From assembly GCF_044759095.2 (NCBI RefSeq), contig NZ_JBIYSM020000048.1, positions 1 through 26,492 on the forward strand: DNA of 26,492 nucleotides, read 5' to 3'. The translations under genes were made by a program, and so were the position numbers. Below, in pieces: positions 14,353 through 23,500 of this stretch. The first letter of the stretch is position 1. The number at the start of each line of letters is the position of its first letter. The notes under the pieces are model-generated. The model ran no database searches and was not told where the DNA came from. It saw nothing but the letters and a program-made list of their open reading frames with translations. This DNA is from JBIYSM02 sp044759095. GTDB taxonomy: Bacteria; Bacillota; Bacilli; Brevibacillales; Brevibacillaceae.

Positions 14353-15537
14353 ATGAAAACGGTAATCGCAGGTGCAGCCCGTACCCCTTTTGGCAAGTTC
14401 GGCGGAGCGTTAAAGGACGTAACAGCCGTTGATCTGGGAGGGATTGTGATCAAGGAAGCGCTGCAGCGCGCAGGTGTAACAGGCGAGCAGGTGGACGAAG
14501 TGATCATGGGGATGGTGGTCCAGGCCGGAGCGGGGCAGGTTCCCTCACGACAGGCGGCCCGCAAGGCAGGTCTGCCCTGGAACGTCGCGAGCGAAACCAT
14601 CAACAAGGTGTGCGCTTCCGGGATGCGTGCGGTGACGATGGGCGATCAGATCATCCGCGCCGGCGATGGTGACATCATCGTGGCCGGCGGCATGGAGAGC
14701 ATGAGCAACGCTCCCTATGCGATGCCGAACGCTCGCTACGGATTTCGTATGGGCGACGCAACGGTGAAGGATCTGATGATGTACGACGGACTTACCTGCC
14801 CGTTTGATCAGGTGCCGATGGCAATTCACGGCAGCAACGTGGCGGAAGAATTCGGCATCAGCCGGGAGGCTCAGGACCAGTGGGCATACCGCAGCCAGCA
14901 GCGGGCGGCAAAAGCGGCGGCGGAGGGTATTTTTGACGAAGAGGTCGTGCCGGTGCCGATTCCGCAGAAAAAAGGCGTCCCGGTACTGGTGACAAAAGAC
15001 GAGGCACCCCGTCCCGACACGACGCTGGAAGGCTTGGCCAAGCTGCCCCCGGTCTACCAAAAGGACGGCACGATTACCGCGGGCAATGCACCCGGGATCA
15101 ACGACGGCGCCGCGGCCATGGTGCTGATGTCGGATGCGAAAGCGGCTGAACTGGGAATCAAACCGCTGGCGACCATCCTGGGACACGCTCAGGTGGGGGC
15201 AGAGGCACCGTACATTGCAACGACACCGGGTCTGGCGATCCAAAAGCTGCTCGAGAAGACGGGAACGAAGCTGGAAGAAATCGATTTGTTTGAAGTGAAT
15301 GAAGCGTTCGCGGCCGTTATCCTGACCAGCGGCAAAATCGTCGGTTGGGACGAGGAAAAGGTAAATGTCAACGGCGGAGCCATTGCGCTGGGTCATCCGA
15401 TCGGAGCCAGCGGTGCGCGCATCATCATGCACCTGGTGTATGAACTGCGCCGCCGCGGTGGCGGACTGGGCATCGCGGCGATCTGCAGCGGAGCGGCGCA
15501 AGGCGATGCCGTTTTAATCAAAGTAGACGCGCAGTAA
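14353..15537 (+). CDS. thlA: acetyl-CoA C-acetyltransferase (thiolase)
   Basis: Degradative/biosynthetic thiolase II of 394 aa that splits acetoacetyl-CoA with CoA into two acetyl-CoA, or the reverse. Active residues are visible: nucleophile Cys87 in NKVCASGMRA, His348 in GHPIGASG and Cys378 in CSGAAQGD. Full length for the family. The start follows AGAAGGGAG by eight bases. It is first in a tight operon of seven genes; the next gene's AGGAGG overlaps its stop. With neighbours acting on C4 acyl-CoA, a C4 substrate is most likely. MmgA is the closest named B. subtilis function; the symbol given is generic. Confidence 0.93.
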   Translation: MKTVIAGAARTPFGKFGGALKDVTAVDLGGIVIKEALQRAGVTGEQVDEVIMGMVVQAGAGQVPSRQAARKAGLPWNVASETINKVCASGMRAVTMGDQIIRAGDGDIIVAGGMESMSNAPYAMPNARYGFRMGDATVKDLMMYDGLTCPFDQVPMAIHGSNVAEEFGISREAQDQWAYRSQQRAAKAAAEGIFDEEVVPVPIPQKKGVPVLVTKDEAPRPDTTLEGLAKLPPVYQKDGTITAGNAPGINDGAAAMVLMSDAKAAELGIKPLATILGHAQVGAEAPYIATTPGLAIQKLLEKTGTKLEEIDLFEVNEAFAAVILTSGKIVGWDEEKVNVNGGAIALGHPIGASGARIIMHLVYELRRRGGGLGIAAICSGAAQGDAVLIKVDAQ

Positions 15538-15552
15538 GGAGGCGGCCAATTT

Positions 15553-16404
15553 ATGAACGTTCAAACAATCATGGTAGTGGGCGCAGGGCAGATGGGAAGC
15601 GGCATTGCACAAGTAGCGGCGCAGGCCGGCTTCCAGGTCTTGCTTAACGATATCAAACAGGAATTTGTGGACCGCGGGCTGCAGACGATCACGAAAAACC
15701 TCTCTCGCAACGTGGAGAAAGGCAAAATGAGTGAAGAGGAGAAGCAGTCCGTCCTTTCCCGTCTTACACTTTCCACCGATCTCGCGGACGGCAAGGACGC
15801 CGATTTCGTGGTAGAAGCCGTCACGGAGAATATGGCGGTCAAGACGGAAATCTTCAAAAAGCTGGATGAAGTATGCCCGGCGCACACGGTTCTGGCGAGC
15901 AACACCTCTTCGCTCCCGATCACGGAAATTGCCGCAGTGACCAAGCGGCCGGAAAAAGTGATCGGCATGCACTTTATGAACCCGGTGCCGGTGATGAAGC
16001 TGGTCGAGATCATCCGCGGCCTGCAAACAGCTGATGAGGTATACCAGCTGGTAGAAGACCTCTCCAGGCAGATGGGCAAAGTGCCGGTAAGCGTCAACGA
16101 CTTTCCGGGCTTCGTCTCCAATCGCGTGTTGATGCCGATGATCAACGAAGCGATCTATTGCGTGTACGAAGGTGTGGCCGCTCCGGAGGCGATTGACGAA
16201 GTCATGAAGCTGGGCATGAACCACCCGATGGGGCCGCTGACGCTGGCCGACTTCATCGGGCTGGACACCTGCCTGTACATCATGGAAGTTCTCTACGAAG
16301 GCTTTGGCGATTCCAAATACCGTCCGTGCCCCCTGCTCCGCAAGTACGTAAAAGCTGGCTGGCTCGGCAAAAAATCAGGTCGGGGCTTCTATGTCTACAA
16401 CTAA
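15553..16404 (+). CDS. hbd: 3-hydroxybutyryl-CoA dehydrogenase
   Basis: NAD(P)-dependent enzyme of 283 aa that oxidises 3-hydroxybutyryl-CoA to acetoacetyl-CoA, the substrate of the preceding thiolase. The Rossmann motif GAGQMG (10-15) opens the protein. SNTSSLPITEIA (116-127) and GMHFMNPVP follow, with catalytic His140, then the linker VNDFPGFVSNRV and helical C-terminal signature MNHPMGPLTLADFIGLDTCL. It is the short single-domain form, not the FadB fusion, so hydratase activity is not included. Start is set by AAGGAGG ten bases upstream, overlapping the thiolase stop. MmgB is the B. subtilis counterpart. Confidence 0.95.
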   Translation: MNVQTIMVVGAGQMGSGIAQVAAQAGFQVLLNDIKQEFVDRGLQTITKNLSRNVEKGKMSEEEKQSVLSRLTLSTDLADGKDADFVVEAVTENMAVKTEIFKKLDEVCPAHTVLASNTSSLPITEIAAVTKRPEKVIGMHFMNPVPVMKLVEIIRGLQTADEVYQLVEDLSRQMGKVPVSVNDFPGFVSNRVLMPMINEAIYCVYEGVAAPEAIDEVMKLGMNHPMGPLTLADFIGLDTCLYIMEVLYEGFGDSKYRPCPLLRKYVKAGWLGKKSGRGFYVYN

Positions 16405-16434
16405 CAACGAGTTTGCGGAAAGGCAGGACATACG

Positions 16435-17577
16435 ATGAATTTCCGATTCAGCGAAGAGCAAGAGATGATGCGCAGGATGGTGCGCGACTTTGCCCAGAAG
16501 GAGATCGCTCCGTTTGTTCCGGTGATGGAGGAGACGGACGAATTTCCGCGCCGCATCGTAAAAAAGATGGGGGAGATGGGGCTTTTAGGCATTCCGATCC
16601 CGGAAGAGTGGGGCGGAGCCGGTGCAGACTTTCTCTCGTATATTCTCGCCATTCACGAGATTTCCAAAGTGAGCGCAACGCTTGGCGTCATTCTCTCTGT
16701 TCATACGTCGGTCGGCACCAATCCGATTCTCTACTTCGGAAACGACGAGCAGAAGCGTAAATTCGTGCCGAAGCTGGCGTGTGGCGAGTTCCTCGGCGCA
16801 TTTGCCCTGACAGAGCCCGGAGCCGGTTCGGACGCAAGCAACCTCCGCACATCGGCAGTGCGAAATGGCGACGAATACATTCTCAATGGCAGCAAGATCT
16901 TTATCACCAACGGCGGCGAGGCGGATGTATACATCACCTTCGCCGTGACGCAATCATCCGAGGGCGTAAAAGGCATCTCCGCCTTTATTGTAGAGAAAGA
17001 TACCCCCGGTTTTACGGTCGGGAAAAAGGAAAAGAAGATGGGGCTGCACGGCTCCAATACGACGGAACTGATCTTCGACAACGCTCGTGTACCCGCCAAA
17101 AATCTGCTGGGCACCGAGGGGGACGGTTTCAAAATCGCAATGGCCAACCTGGACGCGGGACGTATCGGTATCGCCGCTCAGGCGCTGGGAATTGCTGAAG
17201 CAGCGCTCCACTATGCGACGGAGTACGCCAGGGAACGCAAGCAGTTCGGACAGCCGATCGCCAGGCAGCAGGCAGTAGCGTTCAAGCTGGCCGACATGGC
17301 AGCCCTGGTGGAAGCGGCGCGCCTGCTGGTTTATCGGGCCGCCGATCTGCGCAATCAGGGTCTCCCGTGCGGGAAAGAGGCGTCGATGGCCAAGCGCTTT
17401 GCCTCCGATGCGGCGATGAAAATCGCCACGGAAGCGATACAGATTTTCGGCGGCTACGGGTATACCCGCGAGTATCCGGTGGAGCGCCTGTTCCGTGACG
17501 CCAAGATTACACAGATTTACGAAGGGACGAATCAAATTCAACGAATCGTCATTGCCAAGCATTTGTTTACGGAATAG
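16435..17577 (+). CDS. acyl-CoA dehydrogenase (first of a tandem pair)
   Basis: FAD enzyme of 380 aa that introduces the alpha,beta double bond into a short- or branched-chain acyl-CoA and gives electrons to ETF. The FAD/substrate signature ALTEPGAGSD, the beta-domain FITNGGEADVYITFAV, the helix RKQFGQPIARQQAV and the C-terminal GGYGYTREYPVERLFRDAKI block are all present. The catalytic base is Glu363 in YEGTNQIQR, the location used by short-chain and butyryl-CoA dehydrogenases rather than isovaleryl-CoA dehydrogenase. The ribosome binding site is weak (GGAAAGG/GGCAGG). It is clearly similar to the next gene, so the two arose by duplication or serve two chain types. B. subtilis has acdA in this neighbourhood. 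Confidence 0.94.
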   Translation: MNFRFSEEQEMMRRMVRDFAQKEIAPFVPVMEETDEFPRRIVKKMGEMGLLGIPIPEEWGGAGADFLSYILAIHEISKVSATLGVILSVHTSVGTNPILYFGNDEQKRKFVPKLACGEFLGAFALTEPGAGSDASNLRTSAVRNGDEYILNGSKIFITNGGEADVYITFAVTQSSEGVKGISAFIVEKDTPGFTVGKKEKKMGLHGSNTTELIFDNARVPAKNLLGTEGDGFKIAMANLDAGRIGIAAQALGIAEAALHYATEYARERKQFGQPIARQQAVAFKLADMAALVEAARLLVYRAADLRNQGLPCGKEASMAKRFASDAAMKIATEAIQIFGGYGYTREYPVERLFRDAKITQIYEGTNQIQRIVIAKHLFTE

Positions 17578-17604
17578 AGAATGGGGCGAGGGAGTGTACA
17601 AGAG

Positions 17605-18747
17605 ATGAATTTCCAACTGACTGAAGAACAGGACATGCTGCGAAAAATGATTCGCGAGTTTGCAGAAAACCAAGTGGCACCCACGGCGGCGGAGCGTGAC
17701 GAAGAAGAGCGCTTTGACCGTTCCATCTTTGAGCAAATGGCGCAACTGGGTCTGACCGGCATTCCCTGGCCGGAGCAGTACGGCGGTGCGGGTGCAGACT
17801 ATCTGAGCTATGTATTGGCTGTAGAAGAGCTGTCTCGCGTCGACGCTTCCATCGGGGTTACTCTCTCGGCACACGTTTCCCTGGCCAGCTGGCCGATTTA
17901 CAAGTTTGGTACGGAAGAGCAGAAGCAGAAGTTCCTGCGTCCGCTTGCAGAAGGGAAAAAGATGGGGGCGTACTGCCTGACCGAACCGGGGTCCGGCTCT
18001 GATTCCGCCGGCATGCGCACCACGGCCGTGCGTGACGGCGACCACTACGTCATAAACGGAAGCAAAATTTTTATCACCAACGCAGGCGAAGCGGAAATCT
18101 ACGTCGTCTTTGCTGTCACCAATCCGGAACGGAAGCACAAGGGAATTACCGCCTTTATCGTGGAAAAAGGGATGCCTGGCTTCACCATGGGCAAGAAGGA
18201 AAAGAAACTGGGCATTCGTTCGTCGCCGACACTGGCCGTGAACTTCGAAGACGTGCGGGTGCCTGTGGAAAACAGGCTGGGCGAAGAAGGCCAGGGCTTC
18301 AAGATCGCCATGATGACGCTGGACGGCGGCCGCAACGGAATCGCGGCACAAGCACTGGGGATTGCCCAGGGGGCGTTCGACCATGCCCTTGCCTATGCAA
18401 AAGAGCGCAATCAGTTCGGCAAACCGATTGCATCCCTGCAAGCGATTCAGTTCAAGCTGGCCGACATGGCAACCAAAATTGAAGCGGCTCGACTGCTCAC
18501 GTATCAGGCTGCGTGGCTGGAAGATCAGGGCCTGCCGTACGGAAAAGCTTCGGCGATCTCCAAGGTATTTGCCGGCGACATCGCGATGGAAGTGACGACG
18601 GAAGCGGTGCAGGTTTTCGGGGGATACGGCTACACCCGCGAATATCCGGTTGAGCGATTCATGCGCGACGCGAAAATAACCCAGATTTACGAGGGTACCA
18701 ATGAAATTCAGCGTGTCGTGATCAGCAACTACCTGCTCAAGGAATAG
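17605..18747 (+). CDS. acyl-CoA dehydrogenase (second of a tandem pair)
   Basis: Second 380-aa flavoprotein dehydrogenase, paralogous to the gene just before it. It shows CLTEPGSGSDSAGM, FITNAGEAEIYVVFAV, RNQFGKPIASLQAI and GGYGYTREYPVERFMRDAKI, with catalytic Glu363 in YEGTNEIQR. ATG at 17605 is chosen: GCGAGGGAG lies 10 bases upstream and the N-terminus MNFQLTEEQDMLRKM then lines up with the paralogue. An in-frame ATG at 17581 would add eight unrelated residues. Differences such as ALTEPGAGSDASN against CLTEPGSGSDSAG suggest distinct substrates, for example n-butyryl-CoA and a branched acyl-CoA. Sequence alone does not say which. Confidence 0.94.
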   Translation: MNFQLTEEQDMLRKMIREFAENQVAPTAAERDEEERFDRSIFEQMAQLGLTGIPWPEQYGGAGADYLSYVLAVEELSRVDASIGVTLSAHVSLASWPIYKFGTEEQKQKFLRPLAEGKKMGAYCLTEPGSGSDSAGMRTTAVRDGDHYVINGSKIFITNAGEAEIYVVFAVTNPERKHKGITAFIVEKGMPGFTMGKKEKKLGIRSSPTLAVNFEDVRVPVENRLGEEGQGFKIAMMTLDGGRNGIAAQALGIAQGAFDHALAYAKERNQFGKPIASLQAIQFKLADMATKIEAARLLTYQAAWLEDQGLPYGKASAISKVFAGDIAMEVTTEAVQVFGGYGYTREYPVERFMRDAKITQIYEGTNEIQRVVISNYLLKE

Positions 18748-18757
18748 AGGGCGTATC

Positions 18758-19705
18758 ATGCACGAGATTACCCAACGGATTCTTGCGGGCGATGTGCGCG
18801 GGGCGGCCCGTGCCATCACCTGCATTGAAAACGACTACCCGGAGCGGGGGCAAATCCTCCGTGAATTGTTTCCCCACACCGGCAGGGCAAAATTGATCGG
18901 CATCACCGGGACGCCGGGGGCAGGAAAAAGCTCGCTGGTCGACTGTCTGATCGGCTATCTTCGTTTACTTGGCTTGAAGATAGGGGTGGTCGCCGTCGAC
19001 CCCACCAGTCCGTTTACCGGCGGTGCGCTGCTCGGCGACCGGGTGCGGATGCAGAATCATGCTCTTGATCCGGGCGTGTTTATTCGCAGCATGGGAACCC
19101 GCGGAAGTCTCGGCGGCTTGTCCAGCAACACCAGGGATGCGGTACGGGTGCTGGATGCCTATGGCTGCGAGGTGGTTTTGATCGAAACGGTCGGCGTCGG
19201 CCAATCGGAGCTGGACGTCATGACCATTGCCGATACGACCATCGTTGTGCTCAATCCCGGCGGGGGAGACTCCGTTCAGGCATTTAAAGCGGGGATCATG
19301 GAGATTGCCGACCTGTTTGTCATCAACAAGGCCGATTTGCCGGGCGTGGATAAACTGCAGATCGAAGTGGAGCAGATGCTCGATTTGGTGAAACACGATG
19401 CTCCCTGGCGTCCGCCAATCGTACGTACGATATCCACTGAGAACCACGGCATGTCCGAACTGTGGGCGGAGGCAGAGCGTCACTTCCGCTTTTTACAGGA
19501 GAGCGGCCGGCTGACAGAGCAGCGCTCCCGTCATCTGCAGGACGAGGTGCTGGAGATTGTTCGCGATCACATCTATCGGCGCATGCTTCGCAAAATGCAG
19601 GGCGGTGCGTACGCAGCAGAGATGAACCGTGTCGCAGAGCGGGAGCAAGACCCCTGCAGCACGGCGGAAACCATCGTGCGGGATTTGTTCGGACACAGTC
19701 GTTGA
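18758..19705 (+). CDS. meaB: MeaB-type G-protein chaperone of a B12-dependent mutase
   Basis: GTPase of the G3E family (MeaB/ArgK), 315 aa, which guards loading and repair of adenosylcobalamin in acyl-CoA mutases. P-loop GTPGAGKSS at about 51-59. Switch-type DPTSPFTGGALLGDR (81-95), the metal-site glutamate in ETVGVGQSE and the base-recognition NKAD follow. The C-terminal helical dimerisation arm is present. It starts 10 bases after the second dehydrogenase with a poor ribosome binding site, hinting at translational coupling. Oddly, the mutase in this cluster (IcmF) already carries its own fused G-domain, so this free copy may serve another mutase or be a back-up. Confidence 0.93.
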   Translation: MHEITQRILAGDVRGAARAITCIENDYPERGQILRELFPHTGRAKLIGITGTPGAGKSSLVDCLIGYLRLLGLKIGVVAVDPTSPFTGGALLGDRVRMQNHALDPGVFIRSMGTRGSLGGLSSNTRDAVRVLDAYGCEVVLIETVGVGQSELDVMTIADTTIVVLNPGGGDSVQAFKAGIMEIADLFVINKADLPGVDKLQIEVEQMLDLVKHDAPWRPPIVRTISTENHGMSELWAEAERHFRFLQESGRLTEQRSRHLQDEVLEIVRDHIYRRMLRKMQGGAYAAEMNRVAEREQDPCSTAETIVRDLFGHSR

Positions 19706-19723
19706 CCCAAATGGAAAGAAAGA

Positions 19724-19753
19724 TTGGCGTTCGCTTCTCTATGGACGTATAAT
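19724..19753 (+). promoter_or_regulatory. possible promoter of tetR-icmF
   Basis: TTGGCG (19724-19729), 18-base spacer and TATAAT (19748-19753), in the 138-base gap after meaB. No terminator is seen after meaB, so read-through is also expected. Confidence 0.5.
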
Positions 19754-19802
19754 AGTCATCATACACATGGAGAGCGTTGCGGTCTTTTTTTCTTCGTTTT
19801 AC

Positions 19803-19822
19803 CCGACCAAACGCTCAGTCGG
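19803..19822. promoter_or_regulatory. TetR-type operator upstream of tetR
   Basis: CCGACCAAACGCTCAGTCGG is an imperfect 20-bp palindrome. Its right half contains CGCTCAGT, identical to the right half of the site before fadF; the left half is degenerate. It sits about 20 bases before the GTG start, fitting autoregulation. Confidence 0.5.
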
Positions 19823-19843
19823 CTAGAAAGGTGGACGATTGTC

Positions 19844-20476
19844 GTGACTGAGAAAAAGAAAACCATCCCTTCCCTGGTGAAGGATCCCAAACTGATTGAA
19901 AAGCGACGGGAGCAAATCATTGAAGCGGCGGTTGACCTGTTTATCAACAAGGGGTTTCACAAAACAACCACCCGCGAGATTGCCCGAGCGTCCGGTTTTA
20001 GCATCGGCACCCTGTACGAGTACATTGAATCGAAGGAAGACGTGCTCTACCTGGTATGTGACGCCATTCACGCAGAGGTGGAAAGCCGACTTCGCGAAGC
20101 CATCACCTTTAAAGGCAACGGGTTGAAAATCATGAAAATGGCGCTTCGCAGCTTTTTCCGCGTGATGGACCAGATGAGCGACCGCGTTCTTTTGATTTAT
20201 CAGGAAACAAAGTCGCTGCCCAAGGAAACGCTTCGCTACGTCCTGCAGCGGGAAGAAGAGATCTCCCTCATTTTTGAAGATATTCTGCGGAAAGGAATTG
20301 CCGACGGTTCCATCCGCCTGGACGAAAAGCACGTCAAACTGATGGCGGACAACATCATGGTGTTGGGTGAGATGTGGGTGTTCCGCCGCTGGACATTGAG
20401 AAAGCATTACACGCTGGAAGAGTACACAGAGAAGCAGACAGCTCTTTTGCTAAATGAAATCGGTGTTTCCAATTAG
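19844..20476 (+). CDS. TetR/AcrR family transcriptional regulator
   Basis: One-domain repressor of 210 aa. A basic N-terminal leader precedes the TetR helix-turn-helix (about 25-65), with AAVDLFINKGFHKTTTREIARASG and IGTLYEYIESKEDVL. The C-terminal helical ligand domain (about 75-205) has no catalytic features. The GTG at 19844 is used because GAAAGGTGG lies 10 bases before it; the frame continues upstream but without a ribosome binding site and through promoter-like sequence. It lies 24 bases before icmF and is probably cotranscribed with it. Acyl-CoA is the likely effector, by analogy with FadR-like members of the family. It is distinct from B. subtilis FadR itself. Confidence 0.92.
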   Translation: MTEKKKTIPSLVKDPKLIEKRREQIIEAAVDLFINKGFHKTTTREIARASGFSIGTLYEYIESKEDVLYLVCDAIHAEVESRLREAITFKGNGLKIMKMALRSFFRVMDQMSDRVLLIYQETKSLPKETLRYVLQREEEISLIFEDILRKGIADGSIRLDEKHVKLMADNIMVLGEMWVFRRWTLRKHYTLEEYTEKQTALLLNEIGVSN

Positions 20477-20500
20477 TTGATTCCAAGGGAGAGTGGAACG

Positions 20501-23500
20501 ATGGAAACGGGAGTGTATCGTCCGCAAAACAAGATCCGCTTTGTCACGGCAGCCAGTTTGTATGACGGGCACGATGCCTCAATCAACATCATGCGCCGTA
20601 TCCTGCAGTCGTCCGGGGCGGAAGTCATTCACCTGGGTCACAATCGCTCCGTTGACGAGATTGTGACCGCCGCCATCCAGGAGGATGTGCAGGGGATTGC
20701 CATCAGCTCCTACCAGGGCGGGCACGTGGAATTTTTTAAATACGTCATTGATCTCTTGAAAGAGCGCGGAGCCGGTCACATCCGGGTGTTTGGCGGCGGC
20801 GGCGGTGTGATCGTTCCGCGCGAAATTCGCGAGCTGGAAGCATACGGCGTCTGCAAGATCTTTTCTCCGGACGACGGCCGCCGTCTCGGGCTGCAGGGCA
20901 TGATTAACCACATGCTGCAAGAAACCGACTTCCCCACCGTCAAACAGCTGGAAAATGAAGTGGAAGCGCTGCGCGAGCAGAACCACAAAGCAATCGCCCG
21001 GCTGATTTCGGTGGCGGAGTACGCGGTGCAGGAACCGGCTGCATTCGCTCCTGTGGCAGAGCGGCTGCCTCAGACGGAACAGACGATACCCGTTCTGGGG
21101 ATTACCGGTACCGGGGGAGCGGGGAAAAGTTCGCTGACAGACGAACTGGTCCGCCGGTTCCTTTACACTTATAAAGACAAAACGGTTGCCATCCTGTCCG
21201 TCGACCCGTCCAAGCAAAAGACAGGCGGCGCGCTGCTTGGCGACCGCATCCGCATGAACGCCAACAACACACCGCGCGTTTACATGCGCAGTCTGGCTAC
21301 GCGGAAGTCCGGCTCCGAGCTTTCCGGTGCGGTCAAGGATGCCATCAAGATTACCCGTTCCGCCGGTTTTGATCTGATCATCGTGGAAACGAGCGGAATC
21401 GGCCAGGGCGACGCGCAAATCACAGAGGTGTGCGATGTCTCCATGTACGTCATGACCAGTGAGTTCGGCGCACCGTCCCAGCTGGAAAAAATCGACATGC
21501 TGGATTTCGCCGACCTGGTGGCGATCAACAAGTTTGAGCGGAAGGGCTCGGAGGATGCGCTGCGTGAAGTGCGCAAACAGTACCGTCGCAACCACAACCT
21601 GTTCGACCTTCCGGATGACAGGATCCCGGTGTACGGAACCATTGCCAGCCAGTTCAACGACCCGGGCACCAATGTTCTGTTTGCTGCCCTGATGCACAAG
21701 CTTGTGGAAAAGACGGGCGTGGATTGGCCGATCGCCAACCTTGATCCGACTCCGGTGGCCATTCAGAAAAAATCGCTGATTCCTTCCGAGCGCATCACCT
21801 ACCTGCAGGACATTGCCAATACGGTTCGCCAATACCGGGCTTTTACAGAAGAACAGTCGGCGATTGCACGAAAGCTGTTCCAGCTTCACGGGGCGAAGGA
21901 GGTTGTGCTTGCCTCCGGTGATGCTGCAGCAATGGAAGTCGAAGCTGTTTTAGACAAGCAGATCGCCCACTTTGAAAGCCAACTCCATCCGGAGTGCCGC
22001 CGCATTCTGGAAAATTGGCCCAAATTGAAGGAAGCGTACAGACAGGATCAATTGGTGACCAAGATACGGGACAAGGAAATCGTGACCGTGCTGTATTCCG
22101 AGTCGCTGTCCGGCACCCGCATCCCGAAAGTGAGCCTGCCTGACTTTCAGGACTGGGGCGAAATCCTGAAGTGGTCCTTGAAGGAAAATGTGCCGGGAGA
22201 GTTCCCGTACACGGCCGGCGTGTTTCCGTTTAAACGCGAAGGGGAGGATCCGAAGCGGCAGTTCGCCGGAGAGGGCACGCCCGAACGAACCAACCGCCGG
22301 TTCCACTTTCTTTCTCAAAACGACGAGGCGAAGCGCCTCAGTACGGCGTTTGACTCGGTAACTTTGTACGGCGAGGATCCGGACTACCGACCTGACATAT
22401 ACGGGAAGATCGGTACCAGCGGCGTTAGCGTCTGTTCCTTGGACGACATGAAAAAGCTGTACGCCGGCTTCGACCTGTGCGCACCGTCCACGTCCGTTTC
22501 GATGACCATCAACGGACCGGCGCCGATGATTCTGGCAATGTACATGAACACTGCCATCGAGCAGCAGGTGGAGAAGTTCGTGCAGCGGGAAGGTCGCCAG
22601 CCATCTGCGGAAGAATATGAACAAATCAAGGCGTATACCCTGTCCACCGTGCGCGGTACCGTACAAGCGGATATTCTGAAGGAAGATCAGGGGCAAAATA
22701 CGTGTATTTTCTCCACAGAGTTTGCCCTGCGCATGATGGGGGACATTCAGCAGTACTTTATCGACAACAAGGTGCGGAACTACTATTCCGTTTCCATCTC
22801 CGGCTATCACATCGCGGAAGCGGGAGCCAATCCGATCTCCCAGCTGGCATTTACGCTGGTCAACGGCTTTACCTACATTGAGTACTACCTGAGCCGCGGC
22901 ATGCACATCGACGACTTTGCGCCCAATCTGTCGTTCTTCTTCTCGAACGGTCTTGATCCCGAGTATACGGTCATCGGCCGGGTAGCCCGACGTATCTGGG
23001 CGACTGCGCTGAAAAACCGGTACGGCGCGAACGAACGCAGCCAAAAGCTGAAGTATCACATCCAGACATCCGGCCGCTCCCTGCACGCGCAGGAGATGGA
23101 CTTCAACGACATTCGAACCACGCTGCAGGCGCTGATTGCCATCTACGACAACTGCAACTCGCTGCACACCAACGCGTACGACGAGGCCATCACCACGCCG
23201 ACGGAAAACTCCGTCCGCCGCGCCATGGCGATCCAGATGATCATCAACAAGGAGCTGGGACTGGCGAAGAACGAAAACCCGCTGCAGGGGTCGTTCATCA
23301 TCGAAGAGCTGACCGACCTGGTGGAAGAAGCCGTGCTGCAGGAGTTTGAGCGGATCAATGCGCGCGGAGGTGTGCTTGGCGCGATGGAGACCCAATACCA
23401 GCGCAGCAAGATCCAGGACGAGTCGATGTACTACGAGATGAAGAAGCACACCGGCGAATTGCCGATCATCGGTGTGAACACCTTCCTCAATCCGAACGCG

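Noticed and set aside
18758..19705. MeaB-like gene considered as an arginine kinase (old ArgK annotation)
   Set aside because: The P-loop, ETVGVGQSE and NKAD motifs and the position beside icmF identify the G3E chaperone; the ArgK name is historical.
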